NCBI RefSeq assembly: GCF_900141905.1
Contig: NZ_FQZF01000024.1
Coordinates: 1 to 64,000, forward strand
Length of the DNA stretch: 64,000 bases
DNA from: Muricoccus roseus
GTDB taxonomy: Bacteria > Pseudomonadota > Alphaproteobacteria > Acetobacterales > Acetobacteraceae
Direction: 5' to 3'
The position numbers and the translations under genes are program-made. The stretch's first letter is position 1, and each line of letters opens with the position of its first letter. Positions 53,290-61,304 of the stretch are shown one piece after another. Below the pieces are notes generated by a model, which ran no database searches, had not been told where the DNA came from, and saw only the letters and a program-made list of their open reading frames with translations.

Positions 53290-54114
53290 TTACTGGCCGT
53301 GCGTGAAACTGCCCTGGACGGGCTTGTAAGCCTTCTCATCCACGAACTGAGCGATGCCGTCGCGTTGCGCACGCCCGCCGGTGCGCTGCCGCAGCTCCTC
53401 CATCTTGGCGCCCAGATAGTCATAGGCCTGCTCGAAGCTCATGGACCGCACGCGCCGCACCGCGATCTTGGTAGCGCGATACGCCTCCGGGTCCTTGGAC
53501 ATGAGTAGGCGCGCCAGCGCTGTGGTGCGGTCCCGCAGGGCGTCCGGCGGCACCGCCTCATTCACCAGACGCAGCCGCGCCGCCTCCTTTCCGTCAAAGG
53601 AGCGCCCTGTGAGACAGAGGTCGAGCGCGTCACGATAGCCCAGGGCCTCCGTCATCACGCGAGCGACCAGGCCACCGGGAATGATACCCCAGTTGATCTC
53701 GGAGAGGCTGAAGGTTGCATCCTCCGCGGCGACCGCGAAGTCGCAGGCCATCAGCTGCATGAAGGCGCCGCCCACACAGAATCCGTTCACCATGGCAATG
53801 GTCGGCTTGTCATAGTTGTAGAGCCGGTCCCAGCGCCAACGGTTAGCGGCCTCCGTCGCACGCTTGGTCTCGGCCGGTTTGCCGTCCAGCTCCCGGAAGA
53901 ACTCCTTGAGATCCTGCCCAGCGGAGAAAGCCTGCCCCGCCCCGGTGATCACGACGCAGCGTACCTCCGGGTCGGTCTCCAGCTCCGCAAGCACAGCATC
54001 CATCTCGAAATGCAGCGTCGGACTCATCGCGTTGCGCTTCTCGGGCCGATTCAGGAAAGTCCAGGCGATGCCATCGGCCTTCTCCACCTTCACCGTCCGC
54101 ATGGCATCTCTCAT
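53290..54114 (-). CDS. Enoyl-CoA hydratase, related to hydroxycinnamoyl-CoA hydratase-lyase (HCHL)
   Basis: 274 residues of the crotonase family. Overall it follows HCHL: NRPEKRNAMSPTL, TGAGQAFSAGQDLKEFFREL, KPTIAMVNGFCVGGAF, FSLSEINWGIIPGGLVARVM and the C-terminal FVDEKAYKPVQG. HCHL adds water to feruloyl-CoA and cleaves it to vanillin plus acetyl-CoA. The catalytic Glu (E139) and W142 are kept. Positions that correspond to Y75, Y239, S123 and M70 of the Pseudomonas enzyme are F72, G235, M119 and Q67, so the substrate is probably not para-hydroxylated. GGAGGGGG lies before the ATG. Confidence 0.9.
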   Translation of the reverse strand: MRDAMRTVKVEKADGIAWTFLNRPEKRNAMSPTLHFEMDAVLAELETDPEVRCVVITGAGQAFSAGQDLKEFFRELDGKPAETKRATEAANRWRWDRLYNYDKPTIAMVNGFCVGGAFMQLMACDFAVAAEDATFSLSEINWGIIPGGLVARVMTEALGYRDALDLCLTGRSFDGKEAARLRLVNEAVPPDALRDRTTALARLLMSKDPEAYRATKIAVRRVRSMSFEQAYDYLGAKMEELRQRTGGRAQRDGIAQFVDEKAYKPVQGSFTHGQ

Positions 54115-54140
54115 GTTTCCCCCTCCGACAGCCCGTCAAA

Positions 54141-55205
54141 TCAGGCCTGAATTTTCGCGTCGCGCGCCACGCGGGTCCAACGCTCCACCTCGCCACGCTG
54201 GAAGGGCACGAATTCCGCACGAGGTTTGAAGGCTGGTTCGAATCCCGCCGTCTGGAGCATCTGCTTCGCTTCTTCCGTACCAGCGATCCGTCGCAGCTCC
54301 GCCTCCACCAGCGCCATCAGTGCGGCGTCCATCCCAGGCGGGCCGTAAATGCCGATCCAGCTGGTGACCGAGAAGTCTGGCACGCCTGCCTCCATGATGG
54401 TGGGTACGTCGGGCAGCTGTGGCGTACGGTATGGGCTGGTGACCGCGAGCGGGCGCAGGGAGCCGCCGACGATCGCCCCCTTCACCGTGGGCAGATTCTC
54501 AAAGGCAACCTGAACGTCGCCGCGCTGAAGCATGATCAACGAATTGCCGGCCTGGCCGAGCGGCACACCGACAATGTCCAGGTCGGTCTGAAGCTTGAAC
54601 AGCTCCGCCGTCATCTGGTTGGAAGCTCCGTTGCTCGTGTAGACGTAGTTCAGTTCGCCACGCCTGGACTTCGAATACTCGATGAACTCCCGTACGGACC
54701 TCGCGGGCACCTGCTGGCCAACGACCATGACATTCACAAACTCCGCCATAATGGCGAGTGCCGCAAAATCCGTGTTCACGTCATAGGGGTAGTTCGGAAT
54801 GACTGCGGGCGGCAGGCCGTGGCTGCCCAGCCCTCCGACCAGCAGCGTGGCCCCGTCCGGCGCGGAGCGCTTCAGCGCCTCCATACCGATGGTGGCGTTC
54901 CCGCCTGGGCGATTATCAACGATGACCGTGGTGCCGTGCGCCGCGCGCATGCTGTCCGCAATCACACGCGCGACAACATCGGTCACACGTCCTGCGGGAA
55001 ACGGCACAATGATGCGGATCGCCTGCGGCGGCCACGCAGCCGCGCGGGCGGCACGCGGGGCAGGCGCAGACATGATGCCTCCGGCAAACAAGAGGCTCTT
55101 CATGGCACCGCGACGGCCGAGTGTTGCCTGATTGGCCGATACGGTGGCGGCGGCACCCTCCGCGTTCCCGTCTTGACCGGACGAGAGTTGTACGTCGCTG
55201 CACAT
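54141..55205 (-). CDS. Bug/TctC family periplasmic substrate-binding protein
   Basis: 354 residues. It has a long n-region, then a Tat-like signal (LGRRGAMKSLLFAGGIMSAP). Bug features follow: WPPQAIRIIVPFPAGRVTDV, LKRSAPDGATLLVGG, NYVYTSNGASNQMTAELFKL and RPLAVTSPYRTPQLPDVPTI. GGAG ten bases before 55205 supports the long start, which keeps the twin arginine. It is the first gene of the leftward five-gene operon and presumably captures the acid to be activated. Divergent from the IclR gene. Confidence 0.92.
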   Translation of the reverse strand: MCSDVQLSSGQDGNAEGAAATVSANQATLGRRGAMKSLLFAGGIMSAPAPRAARAAAWPPQAIRIIVPFPAGRVTDVVARVIADSMRAAHGTTVIVDNRPGGNATIGMEALKRSAPDGATLLVGGLGSHGLPPAVIPNYPYDVNTDFAALAIMAEFVNVMVVGQQVPARSVREFIEYSKSRRGELNYVYTSNGASNQMTAELFKLQTDLDIVGVPLGQAGNSLIMLQRGDVQVAFENLPTVKGAIVGGSLRPLAVTSPYRTPQLPDVPTIMEAGVPDFSVTSWIGIYGPPGMDAALMALVEAELRRIAGTEEAKQMLQTAGFEPAFKPRAEFVPFQRGEVERWTRVARDAKIQA

Positions 55206-55652
55206 GGGCGTTCTACTCCATTGACTGAGAGGAAATCAGTTTTGTGCGACCGGCGTTATAATCACCTTCCACTTTCTGGCTTAACTCTGCCGGATAGATA
55301 TTCGGCCGAGCCTTATCCATCACGTCAGCGACGACCGCGATCTCCAGGTCAGCGACCGGATTTCGCATGCTCGTGCGACCCGGTGCCAACCTCGACGACT
55401 CCTCTGCGAGATCCCCGCCGTTAGATCGTGGGCTCGTGCCAAATCCTTGATGACGTCTGCCCTGCGCCGTCGGGTGCGGTGCGCCCGGGTCGGCTCAGCG
55501 CCGCATGTTGCAACTTGCGGACATCTTCCGGCGAACTCCTCAAGACCGAAAGCACAATCCGAGGTAACTTCCACAGTGTGGAACTTCATGTGTATTCTCG
55601 TTGCTCGCATGGCGCACGGCGAATAGGTTCGGGGCGAAAAGGGTTTTGTATC
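55206..55652. other. Divergent promoter region, no gene
   Basis: About 450 bases between the Bug operon and the IclR gene. It contains the palindrome at 55569-55583 and an ATTATA/TATAAT-like site at 55257-55262 that could serve as -10 on either strand. Short open frames here have no coding look. Confidence 0.5.
55569..55583. promoter_or_regulatory. Candidate IclR operator TTCCACAGTGTGGAA
   Basis: A perfect 15-bp palindrome (7-1-7) about 70 bases before the IclR start. It resembles the TTCCR/YGGAA half-sites common for IclR regulators. It is likely bound by the divergent regulator. Confidence 0.6.
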
Positions 55653-56474
55653 GTGGAAGAGGCCGCATCAGATCCCCACGAGCCGAGCCGCGATGGAGCG
55701 CGTGTCATTCGGCGCGCAGTGGCGCTCCTGAGGGAGGTTTCTGCTTCCCGGGGGCAAGGGGCAAAGCTGACGGCGCTTGCGGAGGCGGCGGGGCTTCCGC
55801 AGCCGACCGCTCATCGCCTGCTCTCGGTCATGCTGCGGGAAGGATTGCTCGAACGGGACGAGGCGACGCGCGCCTTCCGGCTCGGTCCCTTGCTTTACGA
55901 GTTCGGTCTTGCGGCAACGCCCCGCGTTGACATCCGTCGCTTCTGTGCACCTTCGCTCGACCGTCTGGCGGCCTCGATCGGGGACACGGCCTACCTGAAT
56001 TGTCGTAGCGGCGCCGATGCACTCTGCCTGGACCGGCGGGAAGGTGGCGCCGATGTTCGTCCCATGCCAGTGGAAGTGGGCAACCGCCGCCCTCTCGGCA
56101 TGGGGTCTGGGGCGCTCGCCGTTCTCGCCAGCCTTCCTTCGGAAGAGGTCGACGCCGTGCTGGCCCACAATGCAGGCCGGTACCGCCGTTATGGGATGAC
56201 GCCGGAGCGCGTGCGCGCGTCGGTGGAAGCAACCCGCGCCCGCGGCTTCGCAGTGACCTCCGGGCGCGTTGTCGCTCGCTTCCGCGGCGTCGCCGTGGCG
56301 ATCGGGAACGGCGTCGGCGGCATTCCGGTCGCGCTATCCGTGATCGCAACGGAGGATCGTTTGGACGTCCGCCGCATTGAGAAGGTCGTCTTGCTCCTGC
56401 AACGCGAGGAACGGTCACTGCGCTCGATCTTGGGAGCGGAGCCCAGCATCAGCCAGAAAGGCTTCGCGACGTGA
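55653..56474 (+). CDS. IclR family transcriptional regulator
   Basis: 273 residues. It has an N-terminal winged helix (AKLTALAEAAGLPQPTAHRL, LLSVMLREGLLERDEATRAF) and a C-terminal GAF-like effector domain (PMPVEVGNRRPLGMGSGALA, ITS-like GVGGIPVALSVIATEDRLDV). GTG 55653 starts the usual short lead; no ATG is better placed, and an AAAAGGG is about ten bases upstream. It is divergent from the CoA-pathway operon and likely controls it with an aromatic or acyl effector. Confidence 0.9.
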   Translation: MEEAASDPHEPSRDGARVIRRAVALLREVSASRGQGAKLTALAEAAGLPQPTAHRLLSVMLREGLLERDEATRAFRLGPLLYEFGLAATPRVDIRRFCAPSLDRLAASIGDTAYLNCRSGADALCLDRREGGADVRPMPVEVGNRRPLGMGSGALAVLASLPSEEVDAVLAHNAGRYRRYGMTPERVRASVEATRARGFAVTSGRVVARFRGVAVAIGNGVGGIPVALSVIATEDRLDVRRIEKVVLLLQREERSLRSILGAEPSISQKGFAT

Positions 56475-56545
56475 CGCAGCCCGGCCGAGAGACCATGCCG
56501 GCCTCCGCTATGGTGGCACGCTCACCCTCAACGTCGGAAGCATGG

Positions 56546-57292
56546 TCAGAACAGGTCGCCGAAAGCGGAGCGGCCTTCGGCGACCCCGAATTGCAGGACG
56601 TGCTGCAAAGGGTTGGTCCCCGCCGCCGCGACATCCGCATAGGCCGCGAGGTAGGCGCTCGTGTCGAAATGGCTCGACGTGTCGCGCCCTTCCCGCCAGC
56701 CGAATGCGTTGTAGTGGGCCAGCGGATCGAACCCGGCAGCCGCCACATCCGGGCTGTTGGCAGGGTAGTAATTCATATCGAAGAAGGCGTCTGGATTGCG
56801 CCCCTCGCGCGAACCGAAGGCGTCGAAATGCGCGCGGGCGTCCAGGCCGGAAGCGCCGACATCGGGGTTGGCCAGCTTGTAGTACAACGGGTCAAACCCA
56901 TCCTGCACCGTGGCGCTGTTGATGGCCGGAAAGGCCCGCCGCCCCTCCGCCGCGCCGCTCAGCAGGCAGTGCCGCAGCGGATCCATCCCCGCGGCGGCGA
57001 CATCAGGGTTGAAGCGTAGATACAGAGAGGTGTCGAATGCCGCCGATGGGTCGCGCCCCTCTCGCCAGCCGTCCGCATCATAATGGTTCAACGGGTTGAT
57101 CCCCGCCGCCCGAACATCGCCATAGGCGCCAAGGTATCCTCGCGTGGAGGAGAACGCGTTCGGGGTCCCGTCCTTCCAGCCATGCGCGTCGTAATGCGCG
57201 CGCACATTCGCATCCGCGAGCGCCATGTCCCGATACGTCCCGTCGTGGAACAGGAAGTCGACCAGTGCATCCGACCGTACGGTGAGCGTCAC
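56546..57292 (-). CDS. Protein built of ~38-residue YLxxNPDVAAAG repeats
   Basis: 248 residues made almost wholly of about six tandem repeats. Each has an FDTSxYL start, a PDVAAAGxDPLxHY core and a WREGRDP end; examples are LYLRFNPDVAAAGMDPLRHC and YYPANSPDVAAAGFDPLAHY. This repeat occurs in large secreted or RTX-type proteins of alphaproteobacteria. There is no signal peptide and no other domain, GTG 57292 has no ribosome site, and the frame stays open upstream (TATIWISFADV), so it may be a fragment of a longer gene. Function unknown. Confidence 0.6.
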   Translation of the reverse strand: MTLTVRSDALVDFLFHDGTYRDMALADANVRAHYDAHGWKDGTPNAFSSTRGYLGAYGDVRAAGINPLNHYDADGWREGRDPSAAFDTSLYLRFNPDVAAAGMDPLRHCLLSGAAEGRRAFPAINSATVQDGFDPLYYKLANPDVGASGLDARAHFDAFGSREGRNPDAFFDMNYYPANSPDVAAAGFDPLAHYNAFGWREGRDTSSHFDTSAYLAAYADVAAAGTNPLQHVLQFGVAEGRSAFGDLF

Positions 57293-57324
57293 GTCGGCGA
57301 AGCTGATCCAGATGGTTGCCGTCG

Positions 57325-57476
57325 TGTTCCGCGGCGAGGCCGCGGCGGCGGAGCACTGGCGTCTGCTGGACAGCGCGCTCGCCCGCGACAGCGCCGCTGG
57401 TCACCGGGCATTGGCCGAGCATCTTGGTAGCTGTGTCCGGCACGTCATCGAGACGGGTGCCCTCGCGCGGTTCCGC
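57325..57476 (+). pseudogene. Relic of a GntR/FCD regulator C-terminus
   Basis: About 50 residues (AAAAEHWRLLDSALARDSAA, GHRALAEHLGSCVRHVIETG) match the last two helices of FCD-domain regulators, including the E-H pair and the AEHL helix. No N-terminal part or start is present, and it runs into arginine-rich non-coding sequence. It lies opposite the repeat protein's upstream end. Confidence 0.55.
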
Positions 57477-58121
57477 GGCGAGACCCGGCGCGTCCCGACC
57501 GATGCGGGTCCGCGGGCGCGGGCTGCCCCGAAGAGTGCCGGAAGGTCCGGCAACCGCACGTCAGCTGGCGGTACCGCTCGGCCGCGAGCTCCAGCATCAG
57601 CCGGTTAATGACCGAGTGGGTTCGGAGAGGTCCGGAACTCCGAGTTCTCGCCCGCAAGCTCGGCCCCATGCGCCTGAACGGGGGCATGGTCGGCTATGAC
57701 GAGATAGTCCTCCACGTTGTTGGGTCCGGCAAGGAAAGCACCGAAACGCGTCGGGGCGGCTGCCCTCCGAGGCGTTCTGGGCCGAGGCAAGGTTGGGGGT
57801 CGGTTCCAGCGGCAGCTCCTCTGCGTGCCGCTCGGGGTGCTCCACCTTCCACCCGTTCCAGCGGAGGGAGGCGCCATCGTCGTGGGGCCGCTCTGCCAGG
57901 GCGTGACGGTCGGCGGCCGGATCGTGCCAGCATGGCGCTATATGCGCTGCACACTCTGCATGGGGAACCTGTCGCACCGAGGATCTGCAACCTCGACAAG
58001 GGGCAGCCCGTCGGCCGCGAGGCGCTGGCGCATCTGCCGCTTCTGCCAGGAGGCAAAAGCGAGGCTCCGGCCGATCTTCTGCAGACGCCATCGGCGATGC
58101 GCCAGGACATCGAAGGAGCGC
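57477..58121. other. Gene-poor stretch, probable decayed sequence
   Basis: About 650 bases without a convincing gene. A leftward frame near 57605-57740 (FGAFLAGPNNVEDYLVIADH) and one near 57960-58090 (WQKRQMRQRLAADGLPLVEV) look protein-like for short spans, but each ends within 60 residues, and I cannot name a family. Confidence 0.4.
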
Positions 58122-59093
58122 CTACTGCTGGAACAGCTTGCCCAGGAACAGCAACGCGCCTTCTGAGCCCGAGCGCCAGTAGTCCCAGTTATGGAGGCCC
58201 GGGCGGATCATGAAGCTGTGCGGCACGTTCTTGTCGCGGAGCTTCTGGTGCAGGATGGCGTTGCCGTCGAAGAAGCGGTCCTCCGCGCCGCAGTCCAGGT
58301 GGAAGCGGGTGGAACGAATGTTGGCCGGGGGCAGCCGATCCACCATGTCGAGCACGCTATAGTCGCGATACCGCTCATTGAGCCGGGCCTCGCCCTGCAG
58401 GCCCATCCCCCATGCCTTGCCGTAGCGCCGGTCGTAGCCAGGCTGGTCCATGGTGAGGATCTGCTCGTCGGTCCGGAAAGCGGCGCTCAACGCGGCCGCG
58501 CCGATGAAGGTGCCGGGATGGCGCATGGAATAGGCAAGGGCCCCGTAGCCGCCCATCGACAGGCCGCCGATGCCGCGCCCCTCCCGCCCGCTGATCACGC
58601 GGTAGGTACGCTCGATGAAGGGCATGAAGTCCTCGAAGAACATGTCCTCCCAGCGGAAGGCGCCGTCGGCGTCGTTCATGTAGTAGGTGTTGTTCCGGTT
58701 GGCCTCGTCTCGCTGTCCGTTCGGGCTCACGACGATCGCGGCCGGGATGCGACCCTCGCCGATCAGGCGGTCGAGCAGGACGTTGAGCCGCCCGAAGCGG
58801 AACCAATCCGTGTCTGTTCCGGCCTCGCCGCCATGCAGCATGTAGATGATCGGATAGGCGCGTTTCGCGCTATCATAGTCCGGCGGGAGATAGACGCTAT
58901 AACGGACCTCCTTGCCGAGCACACCGCTGGGTGCGAACCGCTGCTCCTCAATGCGTCCGGGCAGGGCAGCACGGCCCTCTCGCCCAGCAAGAAGCAGCGG
59001 CGCGCCAGAAGCGAGGGCAAGGAGGCTCCGGCGTGCGAGCGCATGCTCCGACACTCCGACCTGCCGTCTTGCCTCTTGGGCCTCGTGCATCAT
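58122..59093 (-). CDS. Exported esterase, esterase-D type alpha/beta hydrolase
   Basis: 323 residues. The signal has a twin arginine (ARRSLLALASGAPLLLA). The Esterase_D-type fold shows RYSVYLPPDYDSAKRAYPII and IYMLHGGEAGTDTDWFRF, with the nucleophile Ser in GIGGLSMGGYGALAYSMRHP, Asp in LDCGAEDRFFDGNA and His in IRPGLHNWDYW. It resembles feruloyl and acetyl-xylan esterases and the S-formylglutathione hydrolase group. GGGAG precedes the ATG. It lies near the phenylpropanoid-like operon and could free the acid from esters outside the cytoplasm. Confidence 0.9.
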   Translation of the reverse strand: MMHEAQEARRQVGVSEHALARRSLLALASGAPLLLAGREGRAALPGRIEEQRFAPSGVLGKEVRYSVYLPPDYDSAKRAYPIIYMLHGGEAGTDTDWFRFGRLNVLLDRLIGEGRIPAAIVVSPNGQRDEANRNNTYYMNDADGAFRWEDMFFEDFMPFIERTYRVISGREGRGIGGLSMGGYGALAYSMRHPGTFIGAAALSAAFRTDEQILTMDQPGYDRRYGKAWGMGLQGEARLNERYRDYSVLDMVDRLPPANIRSTRFHLDCGAEDRFFDGNAILHQKLRDKNVPHSFMIRPGLHNWDYWRSGSEGALLFLGKLFQQ

Positions 59094-59181
59094 GGCTCCC
59101 TCTCCCTCGAACGCGCTGTGTCGCTGCTGCCTTTACGCCAGAATCAACCGGGGCTGATCAGGCCTGGATTCTTCGGCCCGC

Positions 59182-60153
59182 TCAGTCGGCGGTGATTCCG
59201 GCTTTCCGGATCACCTGGGTCCATTTCACGATCTCGGCCTGCAGATAGGTCGACATCTCCCGTGGCCCCGAAGAAAGGGGCTCCAGACCCAACTCGGTGA
59301 ACCGGGCGCTGATCTGGGGAAGCGCCTCTCGCGTGGCGGCCTCCAGCCGGTCGATGATCGGGCGAGGCGTGGCGGCGGGTACGAACAGCGCCGTCCAGAC
59401 CCCCATCTCGAAGCCGGGCACCGTCTCAGCCACGACCGGGATGTTCGGCAACTCCGCAAGGCGTCGGGACGACGTCACGCCCAGGGGCACAAGACGCCCC
59501 TCCCGCGCATGCGGCAGGGCAGAGGGCAGGGTGTCGAACATGAGGTCGACCTGCCCTGCCAGGACAGCCGCCGCCGCGGGCGCGGTGCTGCGGAACGGGA
59601 CGTGCAGAAGATCAACGCCGGCGAGCGACTTGAAAAGCTCGCCCGCAAGGTGGCTCGACGTGCCATTGCCGCCTGAGCCATAGGTCAGGACGCCAGGTTC
59701 CGCCCGGGCGCGGGAGATAAGGCCAGCCACGTCCCGGATGCCTTTGGACGGATGTGCCACGAGAAGGTTGGGACTGGTCGCGACGCCCGAAACCGGGGCG
59801 AAGTCGGCCACGGGGTCGTAGGTGAGGGTTCGATACAGCCCGACATTCATGGCGTGGGTGCTGATCGTACCCATCAGGACCGTGTAGCCGTCGGGGGCAC
59901 TCCGGGCGGCGGCCTCCGTCCCGATGATCCCGGCCGCACCGGCTCGGTTGTCGACAGTGACCGGCTGCCCCAGGCCGGCGGAGAGGCGCTCTGCCAGCAG
60001 CCGGGCGGCGATGTCGGTAAAGCCGCCCGGGGCGAAAGCCACGATCATGCGGATCGGGCGCGTCGGCCAGGATTGGGCACCGGCCGGATGTGGCAGGGCG
60101 CCGATCAATCCTGCCGCGGCTGTCGCGGTCAGAGCCTGACGCCTGGTCGGCAT
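59182..60153 (-). CDS. Bug/TctC family periplasmic substrate-binding protein
   Basis: 323 residues with a Tat-like signal (MPTRRQALTATAAAGLIGAL), then WPTRPIRMIVAFAPGGFTDI, ARSAPDGYTVLMGTISTHA, YGSGGNGTSSHLAGELFKSL and LHVPFRSTAPAAAAVLAGQV. ATG 60153 has GGAG nine bases upstream; the frame to 60273 is unsupported. It is 88 bases upstream of the esterase gene, so both are probably co-transcribed; the ligand may be an ester-derived acid. Confidence 0.92.
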   Translation of the reverse strand: MPTRRQALTATAAAGLIGALPHPAGAQSWPTRPIRMIVAFAPGGFTDIAARLLAERLSAGLGQPVTVDNRAGAAGIIGTEAAARSAPDGYTVLMGTISTHAMNVGLYRTLTYDPVADFAPVSGVATSPNLLVAHPSKGIRDVAGLISRARAEPGVLTYGSGGNGTSSHLAGELFKSLAGVDLLHVPFRSTAPAAAAVLAGQVDLMFDTLPSALPHAREGRLVPLGVTSSRRLAELPNIPVVAETVPGFEMGVWTALFVPAATPRPIIDRLEAATREALPQISARFTELGLEPLSSGPREMSTYLQAEIVKWTQVIRKAGITAD

Positions 60154-60835
60154 GGCAGCATCTCCCCCTTGCGCCGTCTCCGCGACGTGGAGGGAAGGAC
60201 GCCACCCCACCAACCCCTTCGTCAAGGTGTCCCGCCTCATCCTGGACCGCCCGAGGCGGAAGAGGGTGGTCATGCCCGAGGGACTAGCCTCGCCGGCAAC
60301 ACCCAGGTTAGCCGCTCAGGCGCGTGGCGAACCGCCCCTCGTGAAGGCTCTGGCTCGAGCGTTCCGGTATCGAAGGCTGCTGGACGGGACGGTACGCATC
60401 TATCACGAAGGTTGCCGAGGTTGAGCGTCTGGACCGAGGACACATGAGGTGCCTGCCACAGCTGATGCCGCAGGCACCAGTTGGAAGGGCGGCAATCTCA
60501 GCAGATCCATGACCCACTGTTGGTGCAATCACTTCCGGCCGGGTGAGAAGTATCAAGGTGCACGCCGCAAAATACAGGGAGAACACATGGAAAGGCGCGA
60601 TCCCAACCCCACCAGAGACAAGTCATTCTGAGAGAAATTGGAGCAGCGGTACGAGCTGGGCGCAAACATTCTCTGGAGAGGCGACTCCCGGCGCGATGCC
60701 GTTTGCTGAGCCTGAACGGTGAACAAAAACCGATCCAGTTGCCGCTCCTCCTTGCCGCACCCGATTCTCCTTTCGCCCAGGCGCGGCTGCTTCCCAGCGC
60801 CCATCGAGGATGCACCGCCAGTGTCATCCGCCCGT
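60154..60835. other. Intergenic stretch holding a recombinase relic
   Basis: About 680 bases. The first half contains the recombinase relic annotated separately. From about 60490 to 60835 I see nothing that supports a gene. Confidence 0.5.
60218..60490 (+). mobile_element. Relic of a serine-recombinase C-terminal region
   Basis: A fragment with one frameshift. The first frame reads RPRRKRVVMPEG and then PPLVKALARAFRYRRLLDG; the next frame continues GRYASITKVAEVERLDRGHM. In intact site-specific recombinase family proteins of alphaproteobacteria this is one stretch (RRGGRKLV, LVKALARAFRWRKLLE, GRYASIxEIAEAE, LDRGYV). The catalytic N-terminal domain is missing. It marks a past mobile element or prophage insertion. 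Confidence 0.6.
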
Positions 60836-61270
60836 TTACACCACCTCCGATGAGGCAGCCCCGAGCCCTCCTGGCACGACGCATTCCTCCAGGCTCGTCC
60901 GGTCCAGTTCCGCCAGAAACGCCTCCCGGGCCCGCTGCAAGCTGCGTCGCAGGAGACATCCGGGCAGGAAGCAACAGGCGCCTCCCTCAGGAAGGAAGCA
61001 CTCGACCAGCGCCTGGCCGCGCTCCAGGTGTCGCACGACCTCGCCGATGGTGATCCCGCTGGTCGGCCTGGCCAGCATCACGCCGCCGCGGGCGCCCCGC
61101 AGCGTGCGGACCAGCCCCGCTTCCGTCAGGTCCTGCACGATCTTGTGGAGGTGGTTCCGCGGCACGCCGATCTCACGCGCCAGCACCTCGGTGCTCTGGT
61201 GGTGCTCAGCGTCCGCGCCCAGGCGCATCAGCAGCCGCAGGGCGAAATCGGTGGAGGAACGAAGACGCAA
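60836..61270 (-). CDS. nsrR: NsrR-type Rrf2 family repressor
   Basis: 144 residues. The Rrf2 winged helix has MRLRSSTDFALRLLMRLGAD, STEVLAREIGVPRNHLHKIV and VRTLRGARGGVMLARP. Cluster cysteines are C91, C99 and C105 (with C100 beside C99), a C-x7-C-x5-C spacing of the NsrR type. NsrR holds an Fe-S cluster that nitric oxide breaks, releasing its operators. The start is TTG 61270, giving the family-standard N-terminus; no ribosome site is clear. It is divergent from the RIC gene, a classic NsrR target. Confidence 0.88.
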   Translation of the reverse strand: MRLRSSTDFALRLLMRLGADAEHHQSTEVLAREIGVPRNHLHKIVQDLTEAGLVRTLRGARGGVMLARPTSGITIGEVVRHLERGQALVECFLPEGGACCFLPGCLLRRSLQRAREAFLAELDRTSLEECVVPGGLGAASSEVV

Positions 61271-61287
61271 GGCATCAATCCCGAAAC

Positions 61288-61304
61288 TGGTATTGACGAT
61301 ACCA
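61288..61304. promoter_or_regulatory. Candidate NsrR operator TGGTAT-N5-ATACCA
   Basis: A perfect 6-5-6 palindrome between the divergent nsrR and RIC genes. The half ACTGGTAT is repeated at 61323-61330, 37 bases on, possibly a second weaker site. TTGACG at 61293-61298 within it may be a -35. Confidence 0.65.

Noticed and set aside
55221-55262. TTGACT (55221) and TATAAT (55257) as one + strand promoter
   Set aside because: The spacing is 30 bases, too long for a sigma-70 promoter.
57690-58100. Short leftward stretch WQKRQMRQRLAADGLPLVEV that recalls phage terminase C-termini
   Set aside because: Too short, interrupted by a stop, and lacking nuclease motifs; kept only as unexplained sequence.
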